Assembly: GCF_000004195.4 (NCBI RefSeq)
Contig: NC_030677.2
Location: forward strand, 64,628,222-64,692,221
Length of the DNA: 64,000 bases
Source of the DNA: Xenopus tropicalis
Taxonomy: Eukaryota > Chordata > Amphibia > Anura > Pipidae
Direction of reading: 5' to 3'
The notes below the pieces were generated by a model. It was given only the letters and a program-made list of their open reading frames with translations, had not been told where the DNA came from and ran no database searches. The translations under genes and the position numbers were made by a program. Below are positions 35,920 through 48,419 of this stretch, in pieces (position 1 is the stretch's first letter; every line of letters starts with the position of its first letter).

Positions 35920-37132
35920 TATTGGACCTGTCTAAGGGTATATCACTCTATTAATGCATTCCCCTGACTCACATGCTTTTTAGCAGTCAGACTTACCAGC
36001 TGTGGTGATGGGATCAGAGTAAGACAAGTCTGTATTCCCTTCTTGGAAGTGAAGTACGTTTGCATTGTCTAGAAATGTGCCTAATGTAAAAAAGTAAAAA
36101 TAAAAAGTAAAGTATTATTTGGTAGCATTTATTTTGTGGTTTTAATATACTGTTAGCATGGTCTGCTACATTTTAGCCTGTATTCTTAGCATAATAATCA
36201 ATAATTAAGCCATTAGAATAATAATTGATTCAGTCAGCAGTGCAAACATTTTGCTAACAAAAATACACAACAAATAAATATATATATTTCTTTTTTCTAC
36301 TGAATGCAGTTCAAAGCCCAGTGCGGAAAATAACTTTAATTGTAATAAAACTTGAGTGTTTCTAGATGGTGGAAAGATTTTAAAATCCCTAAATGCCTAT
36401 CATAAGACAGGATATAAAACATACTAAGGAAAAAATGCTGCTTGTCAGATGGAAATAGTCAGGTCGTGTTACCAACAAAACAATGGCATGATTAGGGTGC
36501 AAACTGTTACCTGGTTGTGATGTCTTACAGTAACAGTCACATCCTGCCTATGGTAAATTAAAGATTACTCAGACTAAGCCTACAATAAAAAAAATTCCAT
36601 GCTATTAAAGCTTTTAAAAAAAGTTAGTGTATCATGTTATTTCACCGTAAGCAATTTATTTTATAATGGTTAAAGTTCAAGATGTTGGCTTATGTGTATA
36701 CAGAAATGTCACTGGCAGCACTTACAAGCCTTTTTAAAAAAAATATTGAGAAACGTTTTTACATACTGGGGGACAGTAACATATAGCAAAAAACTAATGA
36801 TTAGCCTTTTCGTGCAGGTGCAGTTTGAGCAATGAAAGTAAATACCTGATTGGTTGACATGGGTTACTACCCAGGTGAAAATCATAACCCTGCCCCCTCC
36901 CCACAGTAAAAGGTATATTATATATATGTGTTCATAGCAGGAGGGTTTTCAAACATAAACGGTTAATGGCAGAAGGACTACTGAGTATTGAGGTAGAAGT
37001 ACAACATATATAAAATACTGAGTGGCAAAAGGTTTGAATATGTCAAAAGGCTGCTGCTATAACCCAAAGGTATAAAAGAGTATCAAAAGGGTGGGACAAA
37101 TAATTTGTGGGACAAAACAGTGGGTTTCACCG
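35920..37132. other. sequence without recognised genes
   Basis: A segment near 36832-36895 (GAGCAATGAAAG, CTGATTGGTTGACATGGGTTAC) is a weak relative of the repeat at 58496-58624. Confidence 0.4.
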
Positions 37133-37140
37133 ATGTTGAG

Positions 37141-37459
37141 TAGTGATGAGTGAATTTTTTTGGCAGGCATGGATTCGCAACAAATTTCCGCATTTCGCCA
37201 TTGGTGAATTGTTTCACAAAACTTTTGTGAAAATTCGCCGCAGAAAAATTTGTCACGTCAATTTGGGCACAGTCGCATCAAAAAAAGGGCGCGGTCATGT
37301 CAAATTGGGGCGGTTGCGGCAAAACTGGGCTCGGTCGCTTAAAAAAATGCGGCATTAAAAAAATAGATACGATCGACAAAAAGGACATGAACGGCAAAAA
37401 AAAAAATCACGCAACAAATGCGTTTCGCAATTTTTCCGGGCCAGATTCGCTCATCCCTA
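37141..37459. mobile_element. hAT-like MITE (TAGTGATGAGTGAA family)
   Basis: It starts TAGTGATGAGTGAAT and ends GATTCGCTCATCCCTA. The flanks are ATGTTGAG (37133-37140) and ACGTTGAG (37460-37467), seven of eight identical. The interior has GGCATGGATTCGC and repeated GGCGCGGTC / GGGCTCGGTCGC words. Confidence 0.85.
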
Positions 37460-37467
37460 ACGTTGAG

Positions 37468-40400
37468 CTTAATTCTATCACGTGTGCCAATATCACAGGC
37501 TTACCCTTCTGACCTATGAGATGTCTCCATTTAATAGTATCCAAGGACCACCTAGCAGTGTTGCAAAGGATAAACCATATATGCAAGGCTTTTCAAGGGT
37601 GGGGTACTGGTCTTAGTTATGTGGTCTGTTTGTCTTCAAATGTAATTGATTTACCAGAAAAAGCCAGGTACATTGCGGCATGCCATAGGATTAAAGGAAG
37701 CAGCCCAAATGTTTTTCTCCTTCAATAAAATTATTCTATACTTTTAAAGATGTAACATCAAATTTCCACAAATGACACCCAGTTTTTTTCTTAATTGAAT
37801 TTGTAATTATGGAGAAGGCATTCAAATTCTTGCTGAAAATGATGGTCTCCACCTGGGATTTATTTATTCTGTTTTTATTAGGGGTTTCATTATTAAAAAA
37901 ACCCACAGAAAATTAAGAATTTGTTTCTCAGGTAACTGAGTAGCCCTGTAACTACAGTAGTTCAGTGTGATAAAGGAAAGTTGTTTGTTCCTAAAGGATA
38001 CAAATTCATAGCTCACAGTCAATTAAAACTGCACTCTTTATTGGCATTCCAAACATTCCATCACATTTAGTCATTGCTTCCTTGAGGATGAATACAAATA
38101 CTGAAATATTTATGGATAGCTGTAATCTGTTTAACAATGCACATTGGTTCTATGTCCAGCTGGACTTCTATAACAATATAAGGATTATTATTTTTGCTCT
38201 TATTTAAGCATTTGGACATTTTATTTAAAAAAAAATCAAACAAATATTGCAGAGAAAATTCAATAGACAGACAATACAACGTTTACTTTTAAACAGGTGA
38301 CCAATAAATGCTTCCTGCTGAATGGTTGCCGTAAGTGACTACAACAATTTTGCGTCATTAATTACAATACCACCCCCATGTAACAAATCAGGAACAAATT
38401 GCATTGGCTCTGAGTTGTAAAGGCAATCTTTGAGAACATATTTCTTCATCAGAAGCCCTCCTGTAAAATATACTTCTCTGATCTGTGCTTATTCCGCAAT
38501 AAATTTGAATGATAATATATGTTAAAGAATTTGGCCAGGCTTTCTATCTTTTATCTAATGAATTATGCTGTTGTTCCCTTACTGACACTTTTATAATTTC
38601 CCTCACAAGGTGACCTGGGGCATACCATAAATAGGAAAATCCTATGTGGGGCAAACTTTGCTATGTTTCCCAACAAAGACAGCTGATTTGTATCATTCAC
38701 AGTGCATTTTCTGCCCACAGTGGATGATGAATAAAATCCAATCAGTGAACATATTAAATTAACAACTTAAACATACTTTTACCAATCATCTCCATAAACT
38801 AGTGTAGAAGGCAAAGTCTCAAATGAATAACCAGATAAATCTTCATTAATAGGGAAGACTGGAGAACAGAACAGTAATCAAAAGGCAAAATGATCCATGC
38901 TTAGAAATAACATAAAACCTGAAATGCATACCTAGTTACAATGGAAATAAGGAATCTCAACCATCAAGCTTGCAGTCAGTATAAAAACTGGCAAAAAGCA
39001 GGACATTTGAAAACTATTGGAACAAAATACATGACCTGAAAACAACTTGTTTTACATATTTAGAGCTATCAGTGAAATCTGGTAACAGAAAAAGCTGGGC
39101 ATATACTTTAGTAGTAGTAGTTTATTTGTAGGACGTTAAGAAAAAAAACTAATTTTTACCATCTGTTTAACTTCTCAGAGAAATCTTTCAGGTTTACAGT
39201 ACCTCTCTCTCTTTCTCTGTTCCTTCCTCCACATCTCAAATGACTTATAATGTCAAAGATACAGTGATGCCTAGAGGGTACAGTTTGCTAGGTAAAGGAG
39301 GGGGCAAGTGTTGTTGCATGCCTGAGAACCAAGCTAGAGCATCAGGGAGCAGCAATAAAAAATGTGATACTTTAGAACAGTAATGTCTGATTTTATACAT
39401 AAAGTTGGCCATTCACTTACCATCCTACTTGTTTGAGGAATGTACATTATATTAAAAATGATGATTTCATACAAAAAAATCTATAAGCTCGTCAAACAGT
39501 AAGGGGGCCATAAAAATCCCTTATTGGAGTCCACTCTTTTAAAAAGATTTGTGCGTAGGTTTTTCCCCTTGTGAGTTGGTTTGTCTATTTTCCCATTTAA
39601 AACCCAATATTTATTTTGTAGTTGAGGCAAAACTGGATGATGCTTTAGAACAAGAAACAACCAAGATTGCCACTTATCCTACTTTTGAAACTGAGATTGC
39701 AGAGGGCTTCATAGTAAAACTTAGATATGTTAGATATGTATTTTATCCAAAAACAGTATAGGTTCCTGTCTCAGTGAGGCAGTGCTATAGATGCTGTACA
39801 GGAGTGTTTTGTTAAACCTTTTTTGCTAATTTAGATTGTATTAAGATTTTAAATTATTCCCTTCACACTTTTAAATAAATGAGTGCAAACATTTTGTTGA
39901 TAAATTTGGAGTTTTTAAATACCAACAGTCCTGTATATTTTTATATTTCATTCGGCCATATGCTTTGTAATGCCAGATGGCCTTATCCCATTTTTGATGG
40001 TTAAGTGACTTTATGAAATGCTTCACAGGTACAATACAAAATGGATTCATGATTTCAGGAATGTTATCCCACCTGAATAATAAATCATTCATGCCGCATT
40101 CTGACCTACTCATTTCAGATAATCAAGGCATCAGCTTTTAGTCACTTGTTAGTATTTGTAGGTAGTCAAGCTGGGTCCCTTCCATCAAAAATGGGATTTT
40201 GAATGGTTGGCAATATTTTATGAAGCAAAATGTCACAAATACATACAGTAGTAACTATTCCAACACAAAATTTGACAACTTAATAAATTGCAAAAACTTT
40301 AGTTAATCCAAAGTAACTCTAGATTTAGACCTCAAAGCAACCATTAGCACTAGCCTTAGATCAGGCAACAACAGATGGATCAATGAAAGCAAAATTGTAA

Positions 40401-41663
40401 TAGGGTTGTATGACATACTATTCAAGATATTGTTAGTCATAGTTTTTCAATAAATTAAGTCAACCTTTTGCCCATAAACTGGGTGCTTCTGCCATTTTTT
40501 GGAGTATGTTTAAAACATTGGTGTGGGAGCCAGGGACTCTAAATAGCAGTTCAGTTATACTGTACATAAAGTGGTGTATTTGTATATATCATTTAGTATT
40601 TTGTGTACCCCAGAGCCTACTATAATCCACCCTTTCACCCTCTCTTAAAAAGTTTAAAATATAGAAAATGTCCCATCTTTAACTAATCTGTTGTATACAC
40701 ATTTATTTGCTTTTGTTTTGGAAAAGATTAAAAACATATTTACTGTATATATCTGTGATTGCCAATGTTATTTTAAATACTTATGAATATATGCTTTTGC
40801 AGCATAAATCAGCTGGGCAATTTGAAAAGTTTTGGCAATAAAAATGCTTGACTTTTCACAGTGCTTCTGTCTTGGCCTGATACATAGCTCGGGCTGCCTG
40901 CTTCATGGATTTTCACTTGATAAATAACGTTAGCAATCATTTTACAAAGCACAAAAGTCCATGTTGTAACTCTAATGGCTTTGTTTCTTTTATCTTTCTG
41001 CATGTAAGTAAATGAAATTATAGTTCCTTTATAGGCACCAGCTTCTAATATTTTACTCATATCTGCTCTTTAGAAGTTGAAAAACAAAATGGAATGTGCA
41101 GAGTCTAATCTGGCTGCTATGGAGAGGGAACCGGTTGCAAATCCTGAGATGCTAGCTTAATGTTTTTAAGTATTAAAGGATTTGAGACATACCTTAATAG
41201 CTGTTTTTCCTCGCCTTATCTTATGTGGTTTTCTGCAAACTACATATCCATATGTTTCTTTTCAGTTAAGGAATAACATTTCTTAAGTTTTTATGCTGAC
41301 ATTTCATATGTTTATCAAAGCAGGATAAAAAGACAATGAGTCATATTGTGCCACATGAACATTCAGAATCTTAAGTTAACTAAGAAACAGGCCCACTTTA
41401 AGGTACCAGTGGGCCCCGGGAACAAATTCATATAAATATATATAACACATCATGCCTGAGTGCAGGTAATAAGCATAGATACATAGACAGGAACAAAAGT
41501 AGCACACTCCAAAACATACTAATAGAGCATAAAAATATTAAAGTAAAGTAAAGTAATTTTTAATCTGTATTCTCAATTTAAGATTTTAAATAGCAACACA
41601 ATGCCCACTAATGACATTTTACATAATGTTAAAACTACTATTGCCATGATGGATGGATAAAAT
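37468..41663. other. long AT-rich stretch, mostly unique-looking
   Basis: No transposon family of this window was recognised here. A possible coding-like stretch near 39620-39715 (+) is discussed under rejected items. Retained unique sequence of this length is compatible with intronic or intergenic DNA. Confidence 0.4.
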
Positions 41664-41731
41664 GATGGAAAGGTGTGGGGGACTTTTATGTGAATATTGA
41701 TTCACATAAAAGTCCCCCACACATTTCCATC
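41664..41731. repeat. 31-bp hairpin with one mismatch
   Basis: The left arm 41664-41694 (starting GATGGAAAGGTGTGGGGGAC) and the right arm 41701-41731 pair over 31 bases with a single mismatch around a 6-base loop TATTGA. It is a strong foldback candidate. No second copy in this window. Confidence 0.9.
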
Positions 41732-41834
41732 AATTTAGATGCCTGTGTCACCTCATCATCCTGGAGTCTGGACACTACCCTCAAAGGGACCTATACTACT
41801 ATCCTAGGGTCATCACAACAAAATTGAACACTAT

Positions 41835-42514
41835 GGGGCTGATTCACTAAAGGTTAATAACGCTTATCACATGCTTTTTGGTGTTAAAAAGCATGCAATA
41901 AATAAGTCCCGATTCATCAAAGTATTTCGCATGCGTTAATCTGCATATCACATGCGCAAAAAAATGCATCAGCGCTAAGCATTATTTCTAACATATTGCG
42001 TTAATTAGCAAATAGAAATAGTACTAACGCATGATTCACAAAAGCATATAAAGCGTTGAACGTGCAAAATATCGCATTAATCTGGGCGAATATAAACACC
42101 TACTTGGGGCAGGCGGTACTTACGAAAATTGTGGTTCGTGAGCTTTTGGCAACACAACATGGACTTTGCAGTCGGATTTTTTCAAGTATGCGTTGGCCCT
42201 AGAGTGATGCATCCTCCAGTTTGCAGGGAAATGGTCATTTTCAGAACAGTAGTTTTTAGAAAGTAATGGTTACGTGCGTAATATTGTGTGCTAAATATCA
42301 CACTTGGTGAAATATATTGTGCGCGACAGGAAATAATGCACTCGGTGGGAAATAACACAAGAAAATCATGAGTTAAAAAAGCAAAGAACATCGCTTCTAC
42401 ATTATGATGCCTGTCCTTTTAGTGAATCAAGCGTTAAAAAAATAAGAAGCAATAAAATGTTTAATGCATGCTATAAATAGCACTCGTTTTATCGAACTTT
42501 AGTGAATCGGCCCC
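41835..42514. mobile_element. Harbinger-like MITE with GGGGCTGATTCACTAAAG ends, 680 bp
   Basis: The ends GGGGCTGATTCACTAAAG and CTTTAGTGAATCGGCCCC are inverted, and TAT stands directly outside each. The interior uses GCATGCG, AACGCTTATCACATGC and similar inverted words throughout. The small element at 62989-63100 has the same termini with a much shorter centre. Confidence 0.85.
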
Positions 42515-42517
42515 TAT

Positions 42518-44469
42518 ATTGTTAAATTATTTAAATGAGATATTTATGTATTTACTAAAATGTTTTGTATGATGTTTCTTTCTTGCCTTATATCTGTATT
42601 TACTATTCCATTTATTCATTCACACAAATTTCTTTTAGTGCTTTTTTAGGTGATATTAATAGTCTGAGTTAAATAGTAATGTCACAAAAATGTTTTATTT
42701 TTTTCTGTTTTATTTAACATAATACATAGGTATAGGATCCCTTATTCAGAGCTCTCAAAGGACATCTCCCATAGAGCCAGTTTTAAGCAAAGTATTTTAA
42801 TTTTTAAATGTATTACCTATTTTCCATATATATTTTTCTCCTGATGCAGTTGTACCTCCCTATTTTGTATTTGACTTCCTCTGCTATTGCATTCAAGAAA
42901 AATTTTCATAGCAGATCATTCTATATGAAGCTTTAATGGCTTACTTGATGTATCTATTTTAGAAATAAAAATCCCCCACAAACGTTACCCTTCAATAAAA
43001 TGCTGTATAACATTATTATATGTGTAATTGCTTTTGAATAACGCTTTTCTCAATAGATTTCCCATTTATTTTGTAACACAGCTTTATAAACTAGCACATA
43101 TTGTATGTTCAATATTTATAAAATGTAAAATGATTATTTTATTATTTTGTCTATACCTCTTTTTCCACATGAAATACAGTGCAGATGTTTGCAGATAATT
43201 ACTGAAATTGGAAACAGTCATGGACTCTAATATTTACAATAACACCCAATCCTTCTTCATCAAGGATTCACCAAAACAGTCAATATGGTGTAATGCTGCA
43301 TGATCACTTTTATTCTCCTGATACATTAAACTACAGTATATTTATCATAGTTGAACTTCGTTTGCCATGTAGTTTCCTAGTCATCTATATTGCTAAATCT
43401 TTTAGAAGTATGAACATCCTGCTCTGATCTAGTGTAATATTGTGTCAGGTACAATTAGTAAGGCACTTATTCACTTGGCAAAATCATGCACAATAATATA
43501 CACATTAAAAATAAGTGGCTTAAGAACAGAATCCTAAACTAAACTAAAGGCCTGGCAAGTTAGATGAGTTTCCATTAATCACCATTGTGTGCATTGTTTT
43601 TTTCACATAATTTTCACTCAAGACTCATTCGCCAAAGGTCAGTGGTGTAATGGCTTTCTTTCATCATCACATAAAGGCTGAAATATGTTTAACAGATTCT
43701 AAGTATCTTAGCTCACACTAAAAGGGGGGGTTTCACAACTATGAGGTATTACATAAGAACATTGATTCAAGCTTTCAATAGGTTACCACTGGAATTAAGT
43801 GTAATGTAGACTTAGAGAAGGAACTTTCTTCATGGGTGGTGTTCAGAATTGTTTTTAATGAGGAGTGGACTATTGTGCTTTCATCTTTTTTTTACTAAAA
43901 TGCATAGGCAAAGGAACACCATTAATTAGAATTGGTAAATTGTATATCATATTGGACTAAACTGAGCTGAATGCAGATTATCTGTGCTTATGAAGCAGCA
44001 ATTGCTCTTTACCATTTTTACACAATATAGTATTAGACTGCATTAATCTAACAATGCTAGAAACTGATTGCTGATTGGTTGCTGGGGTCACTGAACTAGT
44101 TAAAATTTAGTTAATGAGCCCCAAAAAAACCCATTATGCTGACCACCGGGGCATGGACTTTTAATGGACTATTTCAATTTGATAAAGTTTAGCGAAGACT
44201 TTGTTACATTAGTTGCAACATTATCCCTAAAAATTCACCTGTTTTACTGGCACCCAGTGTAAAAATAGTAAAGGTAATCACAGTTATGTGTGATATTCAT
44301 AAAAACAAGAATGTGTTTCTATGCCAGAATGTGACACTGAGAGATCTATTTATGAAAATTCATTAATTTTTTCTTCTTTAAATAGCCTCGAAATCTTAAA
44401 AAACTTACCTTATTTATGAAAAATCACAGTAGAAAAAACATGAGCAACAAAATTGTAAAAGAAATACTC
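42518..44469. other. AT-rich sequence with one decayed repeat half
   Basis: About 42728-42840 is the left half of a CAGGTATGGG element (AGGTATAGGATCCCTTATTC, CATCTCCCATAGA). No gene was seen in the rest. Confidence 0.5.
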
Positions 44470-44472
44470 TTA

Positions 44473-44815
44473 GGGGCCAATTCATTAAAACACGAGTTCG
44501 AATCCCGAATGGGAAAAATTCAGATTGGATACGATAATTTCTGAAGAACGCAAATATCACGAAAATGCTTACGGAAAAATAGTATTAGTCACAATAATAT
44601 CATATTGCCGATCCCAAAGTCACAAAATTTTTATACCGAATGACTGTAAACAGCGGCAGAACCTTTCTGAATTTTCCCGCGCAAGCGTACAAAAAGTCGT
44701 ACAGGTGTACAAAAAAGTCACACAGGCGTACGAAAAAATCGAGAGAAAATGATCGGAGCGTTCGAATGAACACACTGAGTGTCCATGTCTTAATAAATCT
44801 CCCCCTTAGATTTCC
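44473..44815. mobile_element. Harbinger-like MITE (GGGGCCAATTCATTAA variant), 343 bp
   Basis: It starts GGGGCCAATTCATTAAAAC and ends TTAATAAATCTCCCCC, with TTA directly outside both ends (44470-44472, 44816-44818). The left half shares CGAGTTCGAATCCCGAATGG with 17321-17850 and, inverted, with 46269-47288. Confidence 0.85.
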
Positions 44816-44818
44816 CTT

Positions 44819-46039
44819 AATTTCATAATTTTTGGCCAAAAAAAATTGAAAACTCAAACTGGCTAAATAGTTTCAATTTTGCCTAGGACAGCTCCCAGCC
44901 TAGGACTACTATATGATTTCAAGCTTTCAGATGCAGAAATTTTACATTTTCATAATAAAATGCAAAATGCATGTGTTTAAACCATAATTCAAATTCATAA
45001 TTATTAATAAAAAAATGAAATCATATTGTTAAATACCCCCCCTAATGACTTTCTTTCTAATTTAGTAGTCAGCATTATCTTACCCTGCCAAGCATGCTCC
45101 AACAGTCAACCTTCCAACCTTCTCCTAAAGTCAATTAGGCAATTTTACCTTTTTTCTGGAACCTCAACTGACCCCAAATAGTCCTATATTCTGCAGATGA
45201 CAAAAGAGACCTGCTCGTCAAATATAGACATAACATTGCTGCATAAAATTCTTAAATAAGCTGGAACTGCCTTGTTTGATCTCTCATTTGTAAAGTTCTT
45301 TCTAGTCTATTTGCCCATGTGTGGTTGCTAAGCAAGAATCAAATACATCCAAAATGGTGCATGATGTTCTGTTTAAAATATCTGAGCAGTGTGATAATAT
45401 CCAATCCGTTTTTATAATAAATAAAGCTCAAGCCAAATTCTGAAAAGCTCCAGGCAACCCTAACTTCCCTACATTTTAATTTAAGTGGCAAGAAAAATTG
45501 ATTTAATTCATTATTTCAGAGACATGGACAGACATCAACTTTTCCTATGTGATGAGCAACATCCTCTGAATCTGATTCAAATTCATTAAAAAAAAATCAC
45601 ATTGGCTTAATGATATACACAGTGTTATGTCTAGGAATTAAGAAGAAAAATACAACATTTTAATCTTGCTTAAAGACTTTTGCCCTCTGGTGGGAGGTTT
45701 GACCTTCTCCTTGTTATGTAATGATAGTGTTCTATGCCATACTTTCTTGGGTTTTTTTTTGTACCACACTAGAAAAGTTTTCCTCTTCAGTCTTCATCTT
45801 TACTTCCCAATATGCATCTATTTAATTCACAATGTACTACTAGCTACTATTAATAGTTAATCTACTTCTCTGTGTTGCTGTGTGTATTGGGCAGGGGGAG
45901 TTACAACACTATACTGAATTTAATAGGATACTGTATTGGTATTGCAAAACATATATACAAGTGGATAGTAGACAATTTAACAAGCACCTTAATTCAAAAA
46001 GTGCAGTACCAATAGATGGAGTAGGTTTCCAATGACAAC
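44819..46039. other. sequence without recognised genes
   Basis: No element boundary or coding exon recognised. Confidence 0.4.
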
Positions 46040-46268
46040 TCTCTGGAAAAGAGGCGCTTGCGAGGGGACATGATTACTCTGTACAAGTACAGAGTGGATT
46101 ATAGGGGGGATTATAGGCAGAAAGGGGGGGTTCTTTTAAACCGATCAGCGCACCAGAGGCCACCCCTTTAGATTAGAGGAACGGAGCTTCCATTTGAAGC
46201 AGCGTAGGCGGTTTTTCAAGGTGAGGGCAGTGAGGTTGGGGAATGCCCTTCCTAGAGATGTGGTAATG

Positions 46269-47288
46269 TGTCAGAACGCGTTTTTTTCGTAATGAGCGTA
46301 TTTTTGTGACAATTTTGTACCTTGCACGGCTTTTTCGTATTTTTTCTGACTTTTTCGTACTTTGCGACGAAATTTGTGGGACAAAATCGTATTGTCGCGC
46401 TGAGTACGAAAGTTTCGGATTCATTCAAGCTTCGTTATCGTGACTTTCCTTGGGCCAGGTAGGAGCTGCAGAGTGCAAATAGGATTGCCAATACGATATT
46501 TTCATGACTAATACGATTTTTTCGTAAGCATATTTGTGTCACGGTCAGCACCCTAAACCAGAACTGATACCAAGTTCCTTGGTCTCGGTTCGGCTTCACC
46601 AGTATTGTGACCGCCTTTCGGGAGGAGCCCTCAGCTACTCAGATGCCACCTGGACTTAACGAGAGGAACAAGACGAGGAGTTCTGGCAAGCAAAGGGGCA
46701 CGACTGTAGTAAGAGTCAGTTAGGCCGAAGATCACGGTACAAAAGGATTAGGCAAGTTCGTAGTCAGGCAGGCTGGGTTGAGGCAGGCAGAAATTAAGGA
46801 TAGTCAGACAGGCAAGGGTCAAACCGAATGATCGAACAGCAGGATGAGACAATATCGGAGTCAAAGTACTAGCCGGAGTCAGGTTACGGAAATCAGAATA
46901 GTCAGGAGCAGGCCGGGTCAAAAACAGGAAAACACTAACAGGAACAAATGCACAAGGCTCAGGAAGGCACCAGAAATCAAATTCTATCACGGGCAATGAA
47001 AAGTAACCAAAGTCCCCTTTAAATATTTTAAATTTCCGCCATTGCGCACTGATGTCATCACGTCAGCGTGATTGCGCCTATAAATTCCGGAGGAGCGCGC
47101 GCGGCGCGCACTAGGAGGAAGCCGGCACAGAGACAAGACGGCGCGGCGGGCGTCCCCGCCTCGCTGGTAAGCAATTTTTTATTACAATTCGTAATATTTG
47201 CGATCTTCAGAAATTTTCGTATCCAAATGTATTTATTTTTAATTTATCCCATTCGGGATTCAAACTCGCGTTTTCATGAATGTGCCCC
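46269..47288 (-). mobile_element. Harbinger-like MITE lying within the LINE, left end lost
   Basis: The right end CGGGATTCAAACTCGCG..AATGTGCCCC followed by TTA matches the 44473-44815 element inverted. The left terminus is gone together with part of the LINE. It contains the GGAGCTGCAGAGTGC segment also seen at 1-100, and is itself interrupted by a GC-rich insertion at about 46531-47166. Confidence 0.75.
46531..47166. mobile_element. unclassified GC-rich insertion inside the MITE
   Basis: The MITE interior, compared with 44473-44815, is interrupted after TTCGTAAGCA (46521-46530) and resumes at GTAAGCA (47167-47173), so GTAAGCA is apparently duplicated. The insertion begins near TGTCACGGTCAGCACCC (46537) and ends GTCCCCGCCTCGCTG. 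It contains a CpG-rich block (GGAGCGCGCGCGGCGCGCAC) and the word CTATAAATT at about 47078. It could be a solo LTR or a non-autonomous retroelement. Exact ends are uncertain. Confidence 0.6.
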
Positions 47289-47299
47289 TTAGTATTACT

Positions 47300-47301
<2 letters not shown>

Positions 47302-47331
<30 letters not shown>
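47302..47331. repeat. (TA)n microsatellite in the LINE tail region
   Basis: About 15 TA units at a position where the intact LINE copy has only TATATATA, so this is an expansion after insertion. Confidence 0.9.
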
Positions 47332-47333
<2 letters not shown>

Positions 47334-47716
47334 TATGTATGTGATAGTATAGATTGGTAAGTATAGGTTGTGTGTGCTGGGTTTACTTGGAAGGGTTGAA
47401 CTTGATGGACTCACTCTGGTCTTGTTTCAACCCTATGTAACTATGTAACTATGTAAATCTGAAGTATCAAATAAAAAGAAAACACTCAATATTTAATCAT
47501 GCCATTTTCCCCAGTTGTAAAATATGTTATTCAGCATCTTTAAAATGTACTTTCATTTGGAAACATAGTTGATTGATGAAAGCCATAGCAAGATCATGAG
47601 TGATAATTAAAAGCATACATTGGATTTTACAGCATCAAAAACCTATTGCTTGATTGTTTTTGATCAGTTCAAATCAGTTATATACACAGATTCTTTAATC
47701 ACACTAATGACATAAT

Positions 47717-47725
47717 TTTATTTGC
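47717..47725 (-). terminator. possible polyadenylation signal AAATAAAAT
   Basis: On the minus strand GGCAAATAAAATTATG follows the putative exon at 48064-48410 by about 340 bases. AATAAA is frequent in AT-rich DNA, so this is only supportive. Confidence 0.2.
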
Positions 47726-48063
47726 CAGAGAAATAAAATCTAATTTATACATACATATATACGCACACATATAATACAAAAACACAGTAATGCATTAGTA
47801 CTAATTTTGAGAGGAAATTTCATATACAGATATTTCAGTACAAATTGAATTATAAGGATAAGTTCAGAAGTTCATTTCATCCTTGATATTAATAACAGTA
47901 CGAATCAGAGATCTTCATGAATACCACAATCTGCCACATGAAGAGAGTTAGTTTCTACATTAATTCCTCATGTCTCCAGGAATCCAAGAATCCAGGTGTA
48001 GGATTCCTGAGCAGGCATTGATGTATTATTGCTTGTTGCTGAGGGCTATAACTATACACTAGT

Positions 48064-48410
48064 TTAGTGGACATTTTCTTTTGCATATGAAAATGCAGAA
48101 ATGGAGTTGGTCTCTTGGCTTTCTACTGTGTTGACTGAAAGAGTAAGTGCTTGCAACCTGGGGGAGTCATTTTTATTCCCTTCTTTGGAGACCTGATGAC
48201 TAAGAATCTTTTCTAGGTACCCATTTGGAGTTTTGGTTCCTTTTTTGCAATGTCTGTGCACTGTAACCTTGCCCAAGGTGGCTCTAATTAATATATTTCT
48301 CAGGAAGTTGTTATGTTTGCTAACTACATTCATTGCATTCATCCCTAAACTTTTGGTATGTTTTCTGACCATACTTTTGTCTATCCTTTCCTGTTCCTCA
48401 CTTATCGGTT
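48064..48410 (-). CDS. possible terminal coding exon, unassigned
   Basis: On the minus strand an open frame of about 115 codons runs from just after CACATTTCAG (a weak possible acceptor) to a TAA at 48064-48066. An internal ATG lies at 48372. Residues are polar and protein-like (SEEQERIDKSMVRKHTKS near the start, KTPNGYLEKILSHQVSKEG in the middle, a C-terminus YAKENVH). Downstream about 340 bases look like a 3' UTR, with an AATAAA-type signal at about 47718-47724. No domain recognised. The polypyrimidine tract before the acceptor is poor, so a chance frame or a pseudogene is possible. Confidence 0.3.
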
Positions 48411-48419
48411 CTGACTTCT

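Larger units (their letters stand above)
46040..47457 (+). mobile_element. 3' end of a CR1/L2-group LINE, interrupted
   Basis: 46050-46268 matches the last coding part of the LINE at 7721-9600, in plus orientation (GAGGCGCTTGCGAGGGGACA, AGCTTCCATTTGAAGCAGCG). It resumes at 47292 with AGTATTACTG, runs through an expanded (TA)n at 47302-47331 and ends with repeated ATGTAACT units at 47428-47457. About 110 LINE bases between the two parts are missing, so the interruption is an insertion plus deletion. Confidence 0.85.

Noticed and set aside
39600..39761. Possible exon after TTTTGTAG, encoding VEAKLDDALEQETTKIA
   Set aside because: The acceptor is modest, no good donor follows in frame and the protein is not recognised; too weak to list as a gene piece.
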